Shown: positions 55,748 through 64,000 of the stretch, piece after piece
Layout: each line of letters begins with the position of its first letter
Position numbering within the stretch: position 1 is the first letter of the stretch
Assembly (NCBI RefSeq): GCF_000342005.1
Contig: NZ_AOHO01000061.1
Coordinates: 17,778 to 81,777, forward strand
DNA length: 64,000 nucleotides
Source: Amycolatopsis decaplanina DSM 44594
GTDB lineage: Bacteria > Actinomycetota > Actinomycetes > Mycobacteriales > Pseudonocardiaceae
Direction of reading: 5' to 3'
Translations under genes and position numbers: made by a program
The notes under the pieces: generated by a model
What the model saw: the letters and a program-made list of their open reading frames with translations, nothing else
Databases searched by the model: none
What the model was told of the DNA's origin: nothing

Positions 55748-56251
55748 GTGGAAGCCGAACGGGGGAAGGTGCGGTTGAGGCCGCCGCGGAACGCGCTGGA
55801 TCAGCGGGTCGTGGGCTGGTGGCGGCTGCAGGGAACGTTTTTCTGGGGCGCGCCGGTGCTGGTGCTGGTGGTGCTCGGGCTGCTCGTCACGCCCGCGCGA
55901 TTCTGGCTGCTGACACCGGCGGCGGTGTTCGCGGTGATGGGCCTGGTCTGGGTGATCGCGATGCCGCTGTGGTGGTTCAAGGTGCACCGCTGGGAGGTCA
56001 CGGAGACCGCGGTGTACGCGCGCTCCGGGTTCTTCTGGCAGGAGTGGCGGGTCGCGCCGATGTCGCGGATCCAGACCGTGGACACCCTGCGCGGGCCGCT
56101 GCAGCAGGTGTTCAAGCTCGCGACCGTCACGGTCACCACGGCGTCGGCCCGGGGCGCGGTCAAGATCCGCGGGCTCGACCACGAGCTGGCCGCGAGCCTG
56201 GCGGAGCAGCTCACCGAGACGACGCAGGCGACGCCGGGGGACGCGACATGA
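55748..56251 (+). CDS. PH-domain (bPH2/YdbS-like) membrane protein
   Basis: A 167-residue protein. Two transmembrane helices (FFWGAPVLVLVVLGLLV, FWLLTPAAVFAVMGLVWVIA) precede a bacterial PH domain (VHRWEVTETAVYARSGFFWQ, RVAPMSRIQTVDTLRGPLQQ). The GTG at 55748 has GGGGG 8 nt upstream; a GTG at 55739 is possible. It overlaps the second PH gene (ATGA). Pairs of this kind (YdbS-YdbT) are membrane proteins linked to envelope stress and bacteriocin resistance. TetR-controlled through the two operators. Confidence 0.8.
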   Translation: MEAERGKVRLRPPRNALDQRVVGWWRLQGTFFWGAPVLVLVVLGLLVTPARFWLLTPAAVFAVMGLVWVIAMPLWWFKVHRWEVTETAVYARSGFFWQEWRVAPMSRIQTVDTLRGPLQQVFKLATVTVTTASARGAVKIRGLDHELAASLAEQLTETTQATPGDAT

Positions 56252-57753
56252 CCTCGGGCGAGTTCGAAGGCTGGAACACGCTCGACAAACGGACGCTCGC
56301 CGTCACCGCGCTGACCATGGCGGGCGCGGCCGTCGGTGCCGCGATCCCGATCACGGCCGCGATCGTGGGCGGCGGGGGACGGTTCTGGGTCGTGCTCGCC
56401 TGGGTCTTCGCGGGCGGGGTGGTGCTCGTCGGCGGCGGCGTACTGGCGGACCTGTTCTACTGGAAGGGGGTGCGGTACCGGGTCACGCCGGACCGGCTGG
56501 AGACGGCGTTCACGCTGATCTTCCGCTCGCGGAAATCCCTGCAGCGCGAACGGATCCGCAACGTCGACCTGACCGCGAACCCGCTGCACCGGCTGTTCGG
56601 CGTGGCGGTGGTGACCATCGGCACCGGCTCGCACGAATCGGGCGGGCAGGGCCGGATCAAACTCAACCCCGTTTCACGCGCCGAGGCCGAGCGGCTGCGC
56701 GCGGACCTGCTGCGCCGCGCGGAAATCGCGGAGACCGATGTGGACGCGCCGCTCGCCGAACTGGACCTGAGCTGGATCCGCTACGCGCCGATGTCGTTCG
56801 TCACGCCGACCCTGGGGCTCGCCGCGGGCGGCGGCCTCATGCAGATCTCCGAATGGGCGGGCCTGCAGAAAGGCCTGATCGACTGGGTGATCGGCCTGTT
56901 CCGGGGTATCCCGCTGGTGGCGGCGATCCTGATCCTGCTGGCGATCGTGATGGTCGTCGGCCTGGTCGGCGCGCTGGGCCTGTGGGTCGAGATGTGGTGG
57001 AACTACCGGCTCGATCGCGAACCCGGCGGCACGCTGCGGGTGCGCCGGGGCCTGTTCACCACGCGCTCGATCTCGATCGAGGAGCGCCGGATGCGCGGCA
57101 TCGACCTCGTCGAGCCGCTCGGGAACCGGATCTCCGGCGCGGCGCGCGTCGACGCGATCGCCACCGGCATGCGGCAGAGCGACGACAAGGACAAGACCGA
57201 CTACCACACGCTCCTGCCCGCCGTGCCGGTCGCGACGGCCAACCGGGTCGCCGCCGCGGTACTGCGCGAACCGGTCTCGCCGGCCGAAGCCGTCCGGCTC
57301 ACCGGACATCCCCGCGCGGCGCGGGGACGGCTGCTGCGCTGGTGGGTGGGTTCGGTCGTGGTCTTGCTGGCGATCTTCGCGATCCTCGGCTTCCTGCTCA
57401 CCGACGTCCTGCTGGTGATCGGTGCCGCGCTCGGTGTCGTGCTGCTGCCGGCGTCGGTGCTGCTGGCGCTGGACGCCTATCGCAACCTCGGGCACGGGAT
57501 CACCGGGCGCTACCTCGTCGGACGGCACGGGACCGTGCGGCGGAGCACGTTCGCCCTGGAACGTGACGGCGTGATCGGCTGGACGGTGAAGCAGTCGATC
57601 TTCCAGCGGCGCAAGGGATTGCTGACCGTCGTGGCGACCACGGCCGCCGGTGGCGGGGCGTACTCGGTGTACGACGCGGGGGAGGAGCAGGGACTGCTGT
57701 TCGCGGAGGAGTCCGTGCCGGAGCTGCTGACGCCTTTCCTGGAGCGGGCCTGA
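56248..57753 (+). CDS. PH-domain (bPH2/YdbT-like) membrane protein with repeated domains
   Basis: A 501-residue membrane protein with six transmembrane helices in three pairs and three bPH2 segments: KGVRYRVTPDRLETAFTLIF then RSRKSLQRERIRNVDLTANP, a second at YRLDREPGGTLRVRRGLFTT, RSISIEERRMRGIDLVEPLG, and a third near GRYLVGRHGTVRRSTFALER. The partner is the 167-residue PH protein that overlaps it. Molecular role unknown; probably a membrane-edge scaffold. Confidence 0.8.
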   Translation: MTSGEFEGWNTLDKRTLAVTALTMAGAAVGAAIPITAAIVGGGGRFWVVLAWVFAGGVVLVGGGVLADLFYWKGVRYRVTPDRLETAFTLIFRSRKSLQRERIRNVDLTANPLHRLFGVAVVTIGTGSHESGGQGRIKLNPVSRAEAERLRADLLRRAEIAETDVDAPLAELDLSWIRYAPMSFVTPTLGLAAGGGLMQISEWAGLQKGLIDWVIGLFRGIPLVAAILILLAIVMVVGLVGALGLWVEMWWNYRLDREPGGTLRVRRGLFTTRSISIEERRMRGIDLVEPLGNRISGAARVDAIATGMRQSDDKDKTDYHTLLPAVPVATANRVAAAVLREPVSPAEAVRLTGHPRAARGRLLRWWVGSVVVLLAIFAILGFLLTDVLLVIGAALGVVLLPASVLLALDAYRNLGHGITGRYLVGRHGTVRRSTFALERDGVIGWTVKQSIFQRRKGLLTVVATTAAGGGAYSVYDAGEEQGLLFAEESVPELLTPFLERA

Positions 57754-57790
57754 CCCCGCACTCACGTGCTCGGACCCCGCACTCATGTGA

Positions 57791-57885
57791 TCAGAGGCGG
57801 AACTCGCGTGCTCAGACGCCGCACACTCGAGTGCGGCATCCAGTCACGCGAGTTCCGTGTCCAAGCACCTGAGTTCCGCCTCTGA
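57791..57885. repeat. dispersed intergenic inverted-repeat element, copy B
   Basis: Outer arms TCAGAGGCGGAACTC (57791-57805) and GAGTTCCGCCTCTGA (57871-57885) are exact. An inner GCCGCAC/GTGCGGC hairpin lies at 57818-57836. The 22-bp block 57791-57812 is identical to 17957-17978 in copy A. Looser copies of the ACTCACGTGCT unit extend to about 57757 and 57900. Confidence 0.75.
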
Positions 57886-57951
57886 GCACGCGATTCACGT
57901 CGGCCGGACGCTTCGGCCGTCACCGAAGCATCCGCTCGTTACCGTCGTGCC

Positions 57952-58713
57952 ATGACCGCATTCGCCGCGCTGCACGTCCCCGGTTCCCCGCTGCTCCTGC
58001 CGAACGTCTGGGAGTTCGGCACGGCCGCCTTCCTGGCCGCGCAAGGCTTCCCGGCGCTTGGCACGACCAGTCTCGGAGTCTCGGCCGCCGAAGGCGAGCC
58101 GGACGGTGCCCCGTCCTCGAAGGACGCCACCGTCCGGTTGGCGCGGCGGCTCGCCTGCCTGGACGCGCTGATCAGCGTCGACCTCGCGGACGGGTTCAGT
58201 GACGATCCGGGCGAGGTCGGCGCGCTGGCGGCGGAGCTCGCCGAAGCCGGTGTCGCGGGCATCAACCTCGAAGACGCCCTTGGCGACCCCGCGCGGCACA
58301 CGGCCAAGATCGCGGCGGCGAAGGAACACGCGCCCGGTCTCTTCGTCAACGCTCGCACGGACACGCATTGGCTGGGAAAGCCAGACATCGGCACCGCGAT
58401 CGACCGCTCTCTGTCCTATGTGGACGCGGGAGCCGACGGGGTGTTCGTGCCGGGGCTCGCCGAGCCCGTGGACGTCGAGCGGCTGGTGAAGGCCGTCGGG
58501 GCGCCGGTGAATCTGCTGTTCCTGCCCGGCAAGGTCACCGTCGAGGGTTTGGCCGGACTCGGCGTCGCACGGATCAGTCTCGGTTCGCTGCCGTACCGGA
58601 TGGCGCTGGCCGCAACGCTGCGCACGGTGGAGGCCGTTCGCGACGGCGGTGAACTCCCGCTGATCCCGCCGTCCTACGCCGACGTCGCGGCCCTGCTCCC
58701 GGAACCTCATTAA
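57952..58713 (+). CDS. isocitrate lyase/PEP mutase superfamily enzyme
   Basis: A 253-residue TIM-barrel enzyme. LLLPNVWEFGTAAFLAAQGF and ALGTTSLGVSAAEGEPDG are the N-terminal strands. ALISVDLADGFSDDPGEV carries the metal-binding Asp, GINLEDALGDPARH the Glu-Asp pair, and LFVNARTDTHWLG the Arg. The lyase Cys of KKCGH is absent, so it belongs to the PEP mutase/oxaloacetate-type hydrolase subgroup whose reactions vary. Its stop codon is 10 nt before the aminotransferase gene, which suggests co-transcription. Confidence 0.8.
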   Translation: MTAFAALHVPGSPLLLPNVWEFGTAAFLAAQGFPALGTTSLGVSAAEGEPDGAPSSKDATVRLARRLACLDALISVDLADGFSDDPGEVGALAAELAEAGVAGINLEDALGDPARHTAKIAAAKEHAPGLFVNARTDTHWLGKPDIGTAIDRSLSYVDAGADGVFVPGLAEPVDVERLVKAVGAPVNLLFLPGKVTVEGLAGLGVARISLGSLPYRMALAATLRTVEAVRDGGELPLIPPSYADVAALLPEPH

Positions 58714-58723
58714 CCTCGGGTGC

Positions 58724-59743
58724 ATGCAGTCCTTCGGAGCCGAATTCGCCATCCCGCCCGGTTATCTGAACACGCCCAGCATCGGCATCCCGCCGTCGCA
58801 CGTGGCCGACGCGGTGGCGGAGGCGGTCGAGCGGTGGCGGCGCGGCGAGGCGCGCCCGTCGGACTTCGACGAGCCCGTCGCGCGGACCCGGGCGGGGTTC
58901 GGCGCACTGATCGGGGTCCCGGCGGAGCGGGTCGCGATCGGGGCATCCGTCTCGCAGCTGATCGCGAACGTGGCCGCCGGACTGCCTGACGGCGCCAGTG
59001 TGCTGGTCGCCGGGAACGACTTCACGAGCGTCACTTTTCCGTTCGCGGCTCAGGCGCACCGCGGGGTGAAGGTCACCGAAGTCCCGTTGGCCGAGCTGAC
59101 CGAACGCGTCGAGGGACACGATCTCGTCGCGGTCAGCGTCGTCCAGTCGGCCGACGGCGCCCAGATCGACCTCGGTGCGCTCCGTGCCGCCGCCGAGGCG
59201 GCGGGCGCGGCGGTCCTGCTCGACGCCACCCAGGCCGCCGGGTGGCAGCCGCTCGACCTCGGCTGGGCCGACTGGGTGGTCGCCGCCGGATACAAATGGC
59301 TTCTCGCGCCGCGCGGGGCGGCGTGGCTGGCCGCGCATCCGCGAGTGCTGGAACGGGCGGTGCCGGTCGCCGCGAACTGGTACGCCGGGCAGGACCGCTG
59401 GCAGACCGTCTACGGCCTCCCGCTGCGGCTCGCGGAGGGGGCCCGGTCGCTCGACCTGTCCCCGGCCTGGCTCTCGTTCGTCGGCGCCGCCGTCTCGCTG
59501 GACTACCTCGGGTCCTTGGACCTCGAAGCCGTCCGCGCGCACTGCGTGGGTCTCGCCGACTCGCTCCTCGAAGCGCTCGGCTCACCCGGTCAGGGGAGCG
59601 CGATCGTCTCACTCGACGCCGACGCCGGCCGGGTGAAGGAAGCGGGCATCGTGGCCGGTACCCGGGCCGGAAGGCAGCGATTCGGGTTCCATCTCTACAA
59701 CACGGCTGACGACGTCGAACGGGTGATAAGCACGTTCAGGTGA
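58724..59743 (+). CDS. class V aminotransferase family PLP enzyme
   Basis: A 339-residue fold type I enzyme. The PLP lysine lies in VVAAGYKWLLAPRGAAWLAA, the Asp/Gln contacts in AVLLDATQAAGWQPLDL, and RVAIGASVSQLIANVAAGLP is the phosphate-binding loop. The C-terminal ANWYAGQDRWQTVYG and GARSLDLSPAWLSFVGAAVS fit the cysteine desulfurase/kynureninase-like branch. No catalytic Cys loop is apparent, so desulfurase activity is doubtful. It is paired with the PEP-mutase-like gene. Confidence 0.8.
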   Translation: MQSFGAEFAIPPGYLNTPSIGIPPSHVADAVAEAVERWRRGEARPSDFDEPVARTRAGFGALIGVPAERVAIGASVSQLIANVAAGLPDGASVLVAGNDFTSVTFPFAAQAHRGVKVTEVPLAELTERVEGHDLVAVSVVQSADGAQIDLGALRAAAEAAGAAVLLDATQAAGWQPLDLGWADWVVAAGYKWLLAPRGAAWLAAHPRVLERAVPVAANWYAGQDRWQTVYGLPLRLAEGARSLDLSPAWLSFVGAAVSLDYLGSLDLEAVRAHCVGLADSLLEALGSPGQGSAIVSLDADAGRVKEAGIVAGTRAGRQRFGFHLYNTADDVERVISTFR

Positions 59744-59777
59744 ACCGCCGGACCGGCGTGAACTACCGTATGTTCCC

Positions 59778-60452
59778 GTGGTTGGTGCGCAATTTACCCC
59801 GGGACCGACGGAAACGGCCCGGCTTCAGCCGGTGCGACCGGCAGGACCGGGCGGGCCGCCGCCCGCGCCGAAGCCGCCGAGGGACACCAAGGGCCTGGCG
59901 CTGCGAGGCGCCGGGCTGGTCGCCATCGCGGTCGTCTCGGCGCTGCTCTGGTGGCTGATCCGGCACGAGCCGGAGACGGCCCCGGTCGCGGACCCGCCGT
60001 CGAAGAGCGGCCAGTTCCAGTACACGCTGGTCGAAGGCCCGCAGGTCACCAGCGACTGCGCGAGCAAGGCCTACGGCGACACCAAGGAGTTCTTCACCCA
60101 GACGCCGTGCACGCGGCTTTCGCGGGCGCTCTACACGACCGAGACCGGCGGGAAGAAGGCGCTGGTGTCGGTCGTCCTGGTCACCATGCCCGGCGAGGTC
60201 ACCGCGACCCAGCTCAAGGCGCTCACCGACAAGGACGGCACGGGCAACGTGTCCGACCTGGTGCGCGACGGGACCTTCAAGGCACAGGGCGCTCCGAAGA
60301 TCTCCGGGCAGGACGCGGCCTACGACTCCCACGTCACCGGGCCCGAGGTGGCCATCGTGCTGGCCGGTTTCTACGACAAGCAGACCGACAAGCCGGTGCT
60401 GGAGCGGATCGCGACCGACGCCCTGCGCCTTTCCGGGGACCTGCGCCGCTGA
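59778..60452 (+). CDS. single-pass membrane protein, hypothetical
   Basis: A 224-residue product. A Pro-rich cytoplasmic N-terminus (PVRPAGPGGPPPAPKPPRD) precedes one helix (GLVAIAVVSALLWWLI) and an exported domain of about 150 residues with two Cys (TSDCASKAYGDTKEFFTQTP, CTRLSRAL). The pattern is frequent in actinomycete envelope proteins of unknown role. The start is a GTG at 59778 without a clear Shine-Dalgarno; TACCGT lies 8 nt upstream. A strong hairpin follows. Confidence 0.6.
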   Translation: MVGAQFTPGPTETARLQPVRPAGPGGPPPAPKPPRDTKGLALRGAGLVAIAVVSALLWWLIRHEPETAPVADPPSKSGQFQYTLVEGPQVTSDCASKAYGDTKEFFTQTPCTRLSRALYTTETGGKKALVSVVLVTMPGEVTATQLKALTDKDGTGNVSDLVRDGTFKAQGAPKISGQDAAYDSHVTGPEVAIVLAGFYDKQTDKPVLERIATDALRLSGDLRR

Positions 60453-60470
60453 CCTCTCCCGTTCCTGAGC

Positions 60471-60515
60471 CGAAAGCGTCCTTCACCGCATCTCACGCGG
60501 TGAAGGACGCTTTCG
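60471..60515. terminator. convergent hairpin terminator
   Basis: A 19-bp perfect stem, CGAAAGCGTCCTTCACCGC and its complement, with a 7-nt loop between the membrane protein and the DUF4439 lipoprotein. Confidence 0.85.
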
Positions 60516-60542
60516 TCGCATCACATGTGGGGAAAGTCCCCC

Positions 60543-61484
60543 TCAGCCAGCCGACTGACCCGGCATGGCGATCGCCACCGGCTTCGCGCCGAACTCCGCC
60601 CGCCACGCCGTCCCCCGCCGCGCCGACCCGATCAGCGCGTTCAGCGCCGTCGTCCGCAAAGCCGCGTCGTCGGTCCGGTCGATCACGCCGAGCCAGGCCG
60701 AGGTCGCGTCCGACTCGGCCGTCGCGACCAGTTCCATCGCCGAGTTCGCCTCGGTCACCGGCCTCGGCGGCACGTACGCGGCTTCCGGCCCGGCGGGTGT
60801 CTGGCCCGCCGCGGAAAGCATCCGTTCGCAGACGTCCCGCCGTTTGACGTGCTCGGCCGTGCCCCGGGTCACCGCGCCGGCGAAGGCGGCGGGCAGGTAC
60901 GCGCTGACCAGCCCGTACACCCAGATCGCCGCGTGTTCGGCGGCCAGCGCCTGCTGGACGGCTTCCGCCGCCTCCCCACCGAGCTGGACTCCCGCGGGGA
61001 CTTCGACCGCCCCGGCGTCGTCGCCGCGGCCGAGTTTCTCCGAACTCTGCTGCAGCGCCGCGCAGCCCGCGGCCACCGACGCGACCATCCCGGCGCGGTA
61101 GCGGGGCAGCGAAGGCACGAGGCCCTCGGCCTGCTTGCGGGCCTGGGCGAGCCGTTCCTTGAGCCCGTCCACCGACGACGGCGGGTTCTCCGCCGGACCG
61201 GACTGCTCCGGCTTCGGCCGGTTGAGCCGGTCCACCTCGGTCTTGAGCGCGGCCGCGTGCGCGGCCCGCGCGGTGGCGACCGCTTCACCCTCGGCGCCCG
61301 TCAGCGCCTTCGCACCCGCCGCGTCGGTCTCCGCCGCGCGCAGCAGCGGGCCCAGCGGGTCGGGGCTTTCGTCGAAGCCGGGGGAGCAGGCGGAAGCCAG
61401 CGGCACGGCCAACACGGCCAGCGCTCCCATCCGCAGGAAAGTGCGACGGCTCGGCGAGGTGGGCTCTGTCGATCTTCCGTTCAC
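60543..61484 (-). CDS. Tat-exported lipoprotein with ferritin-like DUF4439 domain
   Basis: A 313-residue product. The N-terminus has a twin-arginine motif (SRRTFLRMG), a hydrophobic core and a lipobox (ASAC), so it is a Tat-exported lipoprotein. The first 170 residues are helical. The C-terminal about 140 residues form the ferritin-like DUF4439 domain: ALAAEHAAIWVYGLVSAYLP, AEHVKRRDVCERMLSAAG and NALIGSARRGTAWRAEFG. The metal-ligand pattern is partial, so iron binding is unsure. The GTG at 61484 is chosen for the Tat signal. Divergent from rimP, a layout common in actinomycetes. Confidence 0.85.
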   Translation of the reverse strand: MNGRSTEPTSPSRRTFLRMGALAVLAVPLASACSPGFDESPDPLGPLLRAAETDAAGAKALTGAEGEAVATARAAHAAALKTEVDRLNRPKPEQSGPAENPPSSVDGLKERLAQARKQAEGLVPSLPRYRAGMVASVAAGCAALQQSSEKLGRGDDAGAVEVPAGVQLGGEAAEAVQQALAAEHAAIWVYGLVSAYLPAAFAGAVTRGTAEHVKRRDVCERMLSAAGQTPAGPEAAYVPPRPVTEANSAMELVATAESDATSAWLGVIDRTDDAALRTTALNALIGSARRGTAWRAEFGAKPVAIAMPGQSAG

Positions 61485-61619
61485 GCCGCCCCATCCTGCC
61501 AGTAGCCCGCGCGGGGCCGCCGCTCGCGCGTCACGCGGGGGTGACCGGATAAGCTGGTCCACTACCGAACCCGGATTCACGCCGCCGGGTCGCCCACAGC
61601 CGAACAGGAGCGCTCCACC

Positions 61620-62159
61620 GTGCCCAACGACCTCGCCAGCAGGCTGGAGCCCATCGTGGCCGAAGCCGTCAAGGCCGCGGGTTTCGACCTCGATTCCTTC
61701 GAGGTCCAGCAGGCAGGCCGCCGTCAGCTGGTCAAGGTCGTCGTCGACGGGGACGACGGCGTCGGGCTGGACGAGGTGGCGAGCGTCAGCCGGGCGGTCT
61801 CCGCCGCGCTCGACGAGAACGAGCACGTGATCGCCAGCGCGTACACGCTCGAAGTCACCTCGCCGGGTCTCGACCGGCCGCTGACCGTGCGGCGGCACTG
61901 GCGGCGCGCGAAGTTCCGCCTCGTCAAGGTCACCCCGGCCGAAGGCGCGGCGTTCATCGGCCGCGTGGGGCACGCGGGGGAGAAGTCCGCGCGCGTGCTC
62001 GTGGACGGCGAGATCCGGGACGTCCCTTACGCCTCGGTGACCAAGGCGGTCATCGAGATCGAGTTCAAGCAACCACCTGCCGAGGACCTGAAACTGTTGG
62101 AAACCGATGCGTCGGCTCTGAACGCCGCCACCACGGAGCCGAAGGAGGAGCCGAAGTGA
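61620..62159 (+). CDS. rimP: ribosome maturation factor RimP
   Basis: A 179-residue protein needed for 30S subunit maturation. The N-terminal domain has LEPIVAEAVKAAGFDLDSFE and LVKVVVDGDDGVGLDEVASV. YTLEVTSPGLDRPLTVRRHW is the family signature. The C-terminal SH3-like domain begins RAKFRLVKVTPAEG. It starts with a GTG after GAGCG and overlaps nusA by 4 nt (GTGA). Head of the rimP-nusA-ylxR-infB operon. Confidence 0.95.
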   Translation: MPNDLASRLEPIVAEAVKAAGFDLDSFEVQQAGRRQLVKVVVDGDDGVGLDEVASVSRAVSAALDENEHVIASAYTLEVTSPGLDRPLTVRRHWRRAKFRLVKVTPAEGAAFIGRVGHAGEKSARVLVDGEIRDVPYASVTKAVIEIEFKQPPAEDLKLLETDASALNAATTEPKEEPK

Positions 62160-63196
62160 ACGTCGACATCGCCGCGCTGCGCGCGATCGAACGGGACAAG
62201 GACATCCCCTTCGAGACGGTGATCGAAGCGATCGAAACCGCGCTGCTCACCGCGTACAAGCACACCGAGGGCCACCAGCCGCACGCCAGGATCGACATCG
62301 ACCACAAGAGCGGGCTGGTGCGCGTCCTCGCGCACACCCTCACCCCGGACGGCCAGACCGACGAGGAGTGGGACGACACCCCCGAGGGGTTCGGCCGGAT
62401 CGCCGCGACCACCGCGCGGCAGGTCATCCTGCAGCGCCTGCGTGACGCCGAGCACGAGAAGACCTTCGGCGAGTTCTCCGCCAAGGAGGGCGAGATCGTC
62501 GCCGGCGTCGTGCAGCGCGACGCCCGCGCCAACGCCCGCGGCATGGTCGTCATCCAGGTCGGCGACATCGAAGGCGTCCTGCCTTCGGTCGAGCAGGTGC
62601 CGGGCGAGTCCTACGAGCACGGCAGCCGGATCAAGGCCTACGTCGTCACGGTCGCGCGCGGCAACCGCGGCCCGCAGATCACGCTGTCGCGGTCGCATCC
62701 GAACCTGGTGCGCAAACTGTTCGCCCTCGAGGTCCCCGAAATCGCCGACGGCACCGTCGAGATCGCCGCCATCGCGCGCGAGCCGGGACACCGGACCAAG
62801 ATCGCGGTCCGCTCGACGGTGCCCGGCGTCAACGCCAAGGGCGCGTGCATCGGCCCGGTCGGCGCGCGCGTGCGCAACGTGATGAGCGAACTGGCCGGCG
62901 AGAAGATCGACATCATCGACTTCTCGGAGGACCCGGCGAAGTTCGTCGGGAATGCGCTGTCGCCCGCGAAGGTTGTATCGGTACGGGTCGTCGACGAGCG
63001 GGCCAAGACCGCTCGTGTCGTCGTCCCGGACTTCCAGCTTTCGCTCGCGATCGGCAAGGAGGGGCAGAACGCCCGCCTCGCCGCCCGGCTCACCGGCTGG
63101 CGGATCGACATCCGCAGTGACGCCGCCCCTGAGCAGGGTGACGAAGCACACGCCGGGCAGCCGCGGCCCGCCGCGGCAACCGGTTCGGCTGAGTGA
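62156..63196 (+). CDS. nusA: transcription termination/antitermination factor NusA
   Basis: A 346-residue NusA. The N-terminal RNA polymerase-binding domain (1 to about 125) starts NVDIAALRAIERDKDIPFET. The S1 domain has EGEIVAGVVQRDARANARGM, and the two KH domains have HRTKIAVRSTVPGVNAKGAC (with IGPVGARVRNV) and FQLSLAIGKEGQNARLAARL. It lacks the C-terminal acidic repeats of E. coli NusA, as usual for actinobacteria. Confidence 0.97.
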   Translation: MNVDIAALRAIERDKDIPFETVIEAIETALLTAYKHTEGHQPHARIDIDHKSGLVRVLAHTLTPDGQTDEEWDDTPEGFGRIAATTARQVILQRLRDAEHEKTFGEFSAKEGEIVAGVVQRDARANARGMVVIQVGDIEGVLPSVEQVPGESYEHGSRIKAYVVTVARGNRGPQITLSRSHPNLVRKLFALEVPEIADGTVEIAAIAREPGHRTKIAVRSTVPGVNAKGACIGPVGARVRNVMSELAGEKIDIIDFSEDPAKFVGNALSPAKVVSVRVVDERAKTARVVVPDFQLSLAIGKEGQNARLAARLTGWRIDIRSDAAPEQGDEAHAGQPRPAAATGSAE

Positions 63197-63219
63197 AGGT
63201 CGAAGCGCTAGACTTACGA

Positions 63220-63522
63220 ATGGTTCAGAGCCCGCGGCCGGGAACCGACCTCCAGCATGACCGGGAAGCCCCCGTTCGTACCTGTGTGGGTTGCCGTCGG
63301 CGGGCTTTGATCGGCGAGTTGCTGCGAGTGGTCGCGGCGGACGGTCGGTTGATCGTCGACGAACGTCGGCGGTTGCCGGGCCGGGGTGCCTGGTTGCATC
63401 CCGTGCCGGACTGTCTGGCCAAGGCCGAGCGGCGCAGGGCGTTTCCCCGAGCACTTCGTGTTCCGGGGTCGCTCGACGCCCAGGGTGTCCACGAACGCCT
63501 GGAGCGGTTCGCCGAGGAATGA
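63220..63522 (+). CDS. ylxR: YlxR family RNA-binding protein (RnpM-like)
   Basis: A 100-residue member of the YlxR/DUF448 family. PVRTCVGCRRRALIGELLRV and the signature LPGRGAWLHPVPDCLAKAER match. Bacillus RnpM binds RNase P RNA. I chose the ATG at 63220 (MVQSPRPG), the usual family start, over the GTG at 63193 that overlaps the nusA stop codon. TAGACT lies 5 nt before this ATG, so an internal promoter with a leaderless start is possible. Confidence 0.85.
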   Translation: MVQSPRPGTDLQHDREAPVRTCVGCRRRALIGELLRVVAADGRLIVDERRRLPGRGAWLHPVPDCLAKAERRRAFPRALRVPGSLDAQGVHERLERFAEE

Positions 63523-63524
63523 GG

Positions 63525-63547
63525 GGCGCCGGGACATCCCCGGTGCC
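63525..63547 (+). terminator. hairpin between ylxR and infB
   Basis: GGCGCCGGG-ACATC-CCCGGTGCC, a 9-bp stem with one G-T pair, starting 2 nt after the ylxR stop codon. There is no U tract, so it may attenuate or process rather than terminate the operon. Confidence 0.5.
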
Positions 63548-63667
63548 GGATGGAATCAGGAAGCAGGTCGACCCGTCATGAGTCAGCCGTGAAGCTGAAT
63601 CAATGAACGCGCGACAATAGGACGAGGTCTGCGGGTCTGCCGCCGGCCTCCCCAGATGAGGAGAGCT

Positions 63668-64000
63668 GTGCCAGGCAAGGCCCGAGTACATGAGCTCGCG
63701 AAAGAGCTCGGCATCACCAGCAAGGAAGTTCTCGCCAAGTTGAAGGAACAGGGCGAGTTCGTGAAGTCCGCGTCGTCCACCGTCGAGGCGCCGGTCGCCC
63801 GTCGTCTCCGTGACGCGTATCCGTCCAAGGACGGCAAGAAGAAGCCGGTTCCGACCCCCGGCCCGCGTCCTTCACCCGCGCCGCCCGCGAAGCCCGCCGC
63901 CCCGGCTCCGGCCGCGAAGCAGGCCCAGCCCGCGCCCGCGGCGAAGACCGAGGCCCCGGCCGCCCCCGCGGCGTCCGCTCCGGCCCCGTCGGCCCCGGCC
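63668..64000 (+). CDS. infB: translation initiation factor IF-2, 5' part (runs off the window)
   Basis: From the GTG at 63668 (GAGGAG 5 nt upstream) the frame reads PGKARVHELAKELGITSKEV and LAKLKEQGEFVKSASSTVE, the IF2 N-terminal subdomain that begins actinobacterial IF-2. It then enters the long Pro/Ala/Lys-rich linker typical of this phylum (repeats of PAPAAK). The GTPase domain lies beyond the window. Last gene of the rimP-nusA-ylxR-infB block seen here, after a 145-nt gap from ylxR. Confidence 0.95.
   Translation, partial: MPGKARVHELAKELGITSKEVLAKLKEQGEFVKSASSTVEAPVARRLRDAYPSKDGKKKPVPTPGPRPSPAPPAKPAAPAPAAKQAQPAPAAKTEAPAAPAASAPAPSAPA

Overview
The window reads as chromosomal DNA of a high-GC actinomycete, most likely an Amycolatopsis-like member of the Pseudonocardiaceae. 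This is inferred from the GC-rich codon bias, GTG starts, a SARP regulator, WhiB, DUF4439, GPP34 and Asp23 proteins, a rimP-nusA-ylxR-infB block, and several families of intergenic palindromes. I see no transposase, integrase, CRISPR array or rRNA. There is one tRNA.

Layout. 0-7.6 kb: two large STAND ATPases (one a SARP regulator) flank an uncharacterised GT-B-like protein and a small protein. 7.6-16.2 kb: MFS/AraC pair, a thioester (TQXA) surface protein with a LAXTG sorting signal, a secreted sugar dehydrogenase, a NarL-type two-component system and a secreted membrane-anchored protein. 16.2-20.5 kb: argG under tandem ARG boxes, then a molybdopterin oxidoreductase and a fasciclin lipoprotein that share a SigK-like promoter motif. 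20.5-25.9 kb: ECF sigma operon with two Asp23 proteins (one carrying an anti-sigma zinc motif), a flavin monooxygenase, a CoA transferase and an NmrA-like protein. 25.9-30.5 kb: acidic secreted peptide, OmpR-type two-component system, DUF4956 protein and VTC polyphosphate-polymerase-like protein, with matching 11-bp direct repeats before both transcription units. 30.7-39.3 kb: tRNA(CAU), a sigma factor made of two fused sigma modules, WhiB, a drug efflux pump with TetR, a DprE2-like reductase, an LCP protein and a zinc metallopeptidase lipoprotein. 39.3-45.4 kb: five-gene acyl-CoA catabolic operon behind a perfect 29-bp operator, with a LysR gene. 45.4-52.8 kb: a secreted-protein/two-component operon, an X-Pro peptidase, TetR and HxlR regulators and another NarL system. 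52.9-61.5 kb: GT39 glycosyltransferase with GPP34, TetR-controlled PH-domain membrane proteins, PEP-mutase-like enzyme, aminotransferase, and a DUF4439 lipoprotein. 61.6-64 kb: rimP, nusA, ylxR and the start of infB.

Most regulators sit next to their probable targets, and many operators are visible as exact inverted or direct repeats. Several genes have no ribosome binding site and instead a TANNNT box exactly 6 nt before the start codon, which suggests leaderless transcripts. The most unusual items are the double sigma factor, the zinc-motif/Asp23 fusion downstream of an ECF sigma gene, the two-component/VTC locus, the GT39-GPP34 pair and the palindromic repeat families.

Limits: family calls come from recognising motifs by eye. 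No search, alignment or folding was run, and start sites are inferred from Shine-Dalgarno context.
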